Source: Pleurotus ostreatus/Saccharomyces cerevisiae fusant (Eukaryota; Opisthokonta). Taken from it: a stretch of 21,342 nucleotides of DNA. The number at the start of each line of letters is the position of its first letter. The first letter of the stretch is position 1. The notes under the pieces were generated by a model, which made no database searches, had not been told where the DNA came from, and saw only the letters and a program-made list of their open reading frames with translations. Location of the stretch: positions 1 through 21,342 of the forward strand of contig JAMQCK010000500.1 of the NCBI GenBank assembly GCA_024196135.1, written 5' to 3'. Both the position numbers and the translations under genes were made by a program. Of the stretch, positions 18,413 to 21,342 are shown in pieces.

Positions 18413-20497
18413 ATGCCTTCCGCCACCTCTCAGCCCTCTGCTCCTCGCTCAACGCGCTCTCGCAAGGGTGCCAACGCCGGCTCGCGCAGCCAGCGCGATG
18501 GCCGCAGCACGGCGCCTTCGTCCCAGGCTGCTGTTGGCAAGGCGCAGAGGCAGGCCACACGCAAGGTTCTCACTGAGCATGGTGAGCTCATCGTCCCTCC
18601 TTTAAGACAGCCTCCGTTCTGACGTCGACCAGCTTCGAACAGCAATGCCCCCAAGCACAAACACTCGGCACCGTCGAAACGTCCTGCATCGCCCAGCAGC
18701 GGTGAGACCGCCACGAAGCGACGCAGGCAGACCAGCTCTCGTGAGTACTTCACGCTTCCTTATGTCGACCTCTCCTGACATTGTGGATAGGTAATGAGAA
18801 CACGAACCCAGGTCGTGGCGTGCACTCGAAGGGCAGGGGTGTGCGTCGTGCGCCCGCTCCCGATGACATGCCACCCGCTGCAGACCCTGATGATGACTTC
18901 GACGAGATTTCTGATGGTGATGAGGATCACCGACCTGGCGTTGACGACGACGGCGAGGACGAGTTGGTCGAGGGTGATGACGATGACAACGACAATGACA
19001 TTGACCCTGCTGCGACGATGGCGTTCATGGACGGCTCGGATGACGAGGCCGCTCAGCAGACTGCTGGTGCTCAGGTCCGTGTTGCGTCGTATCTCTTGAC
19101 TCTATTGCTTACAAATTTTCGCAGACTGCCTCTATGTCTGCGCGAGAGCGGGCACGTCGTGATGAGGTGTGTTGTTGTGACTACCCCATTTATAGTGCTG
19201 ACTTCTGCTTAGGAGCCCCTGTTCAGTGATTCTGACGATGACGACCGCAATGCGACGATGGGCGTCGGTCTTGCCCAAGGAAGCTCCACTCTCTCGCGCG
19301 CGGTGTCTTGTACCTCGGCTCCCACTGGTCCCACTCCTCCGTCGCCACCGTCCACTTGCTCACCGACCGATCACTCGCTGCCTCGACTGCCTGCACTATT
19401 CCATGCACCCATGGTGGAGACGGTCGAGGGCTATGATGAATCGGCGCTCCTGGTCCTGTTCTATCAGAACCAGCGCATGGTTCCTCTCAAGCTTCAGCAC
19501 CCGGTGATGCAGACCACGGTCCGTGTCGCTGTCAAGTATGTGAAGCGCGACACCCTTTTTGTTGCAGGATTTGCCGAGCCCAGCAGCACCTCGATGCTCA
19601 ACCACCAGCGTCTGATGGAGGCTGCGGAGTCCGTTGGGGCTCATGGTATCCGCGACCGCCTCATGCGTGATCCTACGTTCAGCCCTCGTCTTGACCCTCT
19701 TGTGAGTCGATATGTTTTGTTCTGTAACAGTCTCTCACTTTCCCATAGCTCAACAATCGTGCCGCCATCCTCCGGTCCAAGTTCAAGGAGAATGCTGATA
19801 GCAAGGTCGTTGCGTATTACCACCTCCCGAAGGACGACACCATCGGTAATGTCATTCGGACGCTTACGGACCAGGCTGCATACCATTACTTCCAGAAGGT
19901 GCGTGGATTATTCCTGTGCTAACCCTTTCATGTGCTGACGAAGACGTAGGACGATGGCTCTTTCGTTGCCAGCAAGCCGTACTCGCACCCGTGCATCACT
20001 GCCGTTATCCAGGACGTCGTGTTCACTGCCTCCGGTAGCCGCTCGCTCTCGCACGAGTTTGCGGACATGTTCTATGATGCTGCGTCTGACGAAGCCCGCC
20101 CCGAGTTGCCGATTGCTATGGTTGCCCTTGCTGCTACGGCGGTGAGTCCTTTTCTTGTGTTTTGCATGTCGTGTGGGCTTACGTGTGTTGCAGGTCTGTG
20201 CGGCGCTCGAGGATCGCTCGCTCGGGGTGCACAACAAGAAGACTACGGAGTTCTCGAGTGACACGGTCTTCAACATCTATGAGGACCATGTCCGCGCCCT
20301 TACCGCCATCCGCGACTCGAAGCCTGCTGCTTTTCATCGCTTGATGGCTGACTTGTTCAAGGAAGTCAGGTATGCTCGTCCTTTAGTGATGTCTGGTGTG
20401 TCAGCTGACATGTTATAGTGGTGCGAAGCTTCGTCTGACCAACGCTGGACCGTCTCGGGCAATGGCCATGCTCAACATTGAGGCTATGGCTGTTTAG
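18413..20497 (+). CDS. DUF6532-type basidiomycete protein, nine exons (562 aa)
   Basis: Exons 18413-18581, 18633-18740, 18791-19074, 19125-19166, 19213-19701, 19749-19898, 19950-20141, 20194-20369 and 20419-20497 join with consistent phases, for 562 residues plus TAG. All eight introns are GT-AG and about 46-52 bases. The N-terminal third is basic and Ser-rich, with a KRRR patch at 85-88. An acidic Asp/Glu tract at about 124-163 follows, then a Ser/Pro/Thr linker. From about 285 to 535 lies a mostly helical domain including SHEFADMFYDAAS, LPIAMVALAATAVCAAL and IYEDHVRALTAI. I match this to DUF6532, a family expanded in Agaricomycetes, on its motif layout; the domain's biochemical role is unknown. 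The acidic and basic tracts suggest a nuclear or chromatin-associated protein, by inference. No break is seen. Confidence 0.8.
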
Positions 20498-21342
20498 ACT
20501 AGTAGTAGATCTGCATGTGCTTAGGAGTATAATTACAGTCGTTACGTGGTTTTCTGCAATTGAGGTCAGATATCCTAAATCTCAAGGTTTTAATATGGAA
20601 AAAGTCGAGTTTTGGGAGCCAATCTATTGATCAGCTCATCGTAATTACTGACTTGAGTGGAGTCCAAAAGCGAGTAAGGAGACTATTATGCTGTTATACG
20701 TCGGCGATCTTATCGTAGATTTTCGTCCTATTGACGATAAAGACAGCAATAAATCACGCTAATTTTATGCAAATTTCATCGCTTTGAAAGGGGTGCAGAG
20801 GTAATCGAGATAATCGTCAACAAAGATGGTGTTAACTGCAAATCACGCTTTTTGGGCCTTTTCATGCAACATTTGTGTAAATTTTCACCATACACTTTTC
20901 CTGATGTCGCTAGCGCGTGGCATACGGTGGGTTAGGAATTGGGTAGGTGCTTTCCAGCCTTTGTTTCATCTAGGGCGGGCCGGTGGGCCTAAGGCAGGCG
21001 GCGGGGGGGGGGGAGGGGCCGCGCCCTCAGAGGAACGCGGTCACCGCATGCGTAGCTGCTGTCGAGGGGGAGGGGAAGAAAGGGAAGGGGAAGAAGGGAG
21101 ACAGGCAAGGAGCGCCGAGGCGAGGCGAGGGGGATGAGTTAGCACGTCGTGTAAGTATTGTAGGTCATGCAATACATTCCCCGTTCACAAGACAGCACCT
21201 GCGCGATGCGAGATGGCGCGTATGTGCTCAAAAAGCGCTCGAGGAGAGGATGGGGTGGTGAAATGGAGGAGGGAGTGGGGGAGTTGAGGCGAAGGGGGGC
21301 ACGACGATGGAGGGGGGAAGGGCAGGATGGGACGATGACGGG
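20498..21342. other. 3' flank: AT-rich then polypurine DNA
   Basis: Positions about 20560-20900 are AT-rich, with a 10-bp direct repeat, AAATCACGCT, at 20751 and 20840. From about 20960 the plus strand becomes G/A-rich, with a run of 11 G at 21003-21013 and near-continuous purines in 21060-21130 and 21240-21342. No gene is supported. Confidence 0.45.

Overview
The window looks like nuclear DNA of a basidiomycete fungus, most likely an Agaricomycete. The evidence is spliceosomal introns of about 47-60 bases with GTGAGT/GTATGT-type donors, a complete Plavaka-type (CACTA/EnSpm-like) transposase, a DUF6532-type protein, an ankyrin-repeat protein, and GC-rich coding sequence. Both named families are typical of Agaricomycetes. 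The species assignment is inference; no taxonomic marker gene is present.

Layout. Positions 1-480 hold a weak coding remnant on the minus strand. Positions 479-3019 are a mosaic of at least nine adjacent minisatellite arrays with different sequences but similar unit lengths (mostly 24-29 bp), plus a polypyrimidine tract. Purine/pyrimidine strand bias flips near 2600. A hypothetical helical protein lies at 3671-4478 (+). Positions 4479-9654 are mostly non-coding and repeat-bearing (a 6 x 23-bp array at 4891-5028, smaller arrays at 5099-5170 and 8166-8289), with one speculative two-exon ORF at 7396-8000. An ankyrin-repeat protein of about 12 repeats occupies 9655-11238 (-).

The 11.3-12.0 kb interval has no protein gene but carries a Pol III-like set of signals. 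A structurally complete three-exon Plavaka transposase (1053 codons plus stop) runs from 15307 to 12041 (-). To its right, 15731-17346 (+) contains intron-bearing, coding-like sequence with frame breaks: a short gene and/or a decaying pseudogene of unknown family. At the right end a small Cys-rich coiled-coil protein (18172-17597, -) and a nine-exon DUF6532-type gene (18413-20497, +) are divergently transcribed from a compact shared promoter with a CRE-like site, an E-box and a TATA box. From 20498 to the end the DNA is first AT-rich and then strongly purine-rich, with a run of 11 G.

There is no operon logic. The ankyrin, helical and DUF6532 genes look like independent host genes in an accessory, repeat-rich neighbourhood into which a DNA transposon inserted. 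I see no rRNA, no convincing tRNA and no CRISPR. The most interesting items are the repeat mosaic with conserved period, the intact transposase with a GC-AG intron, and the Pol III-like unit at 11755-11911.
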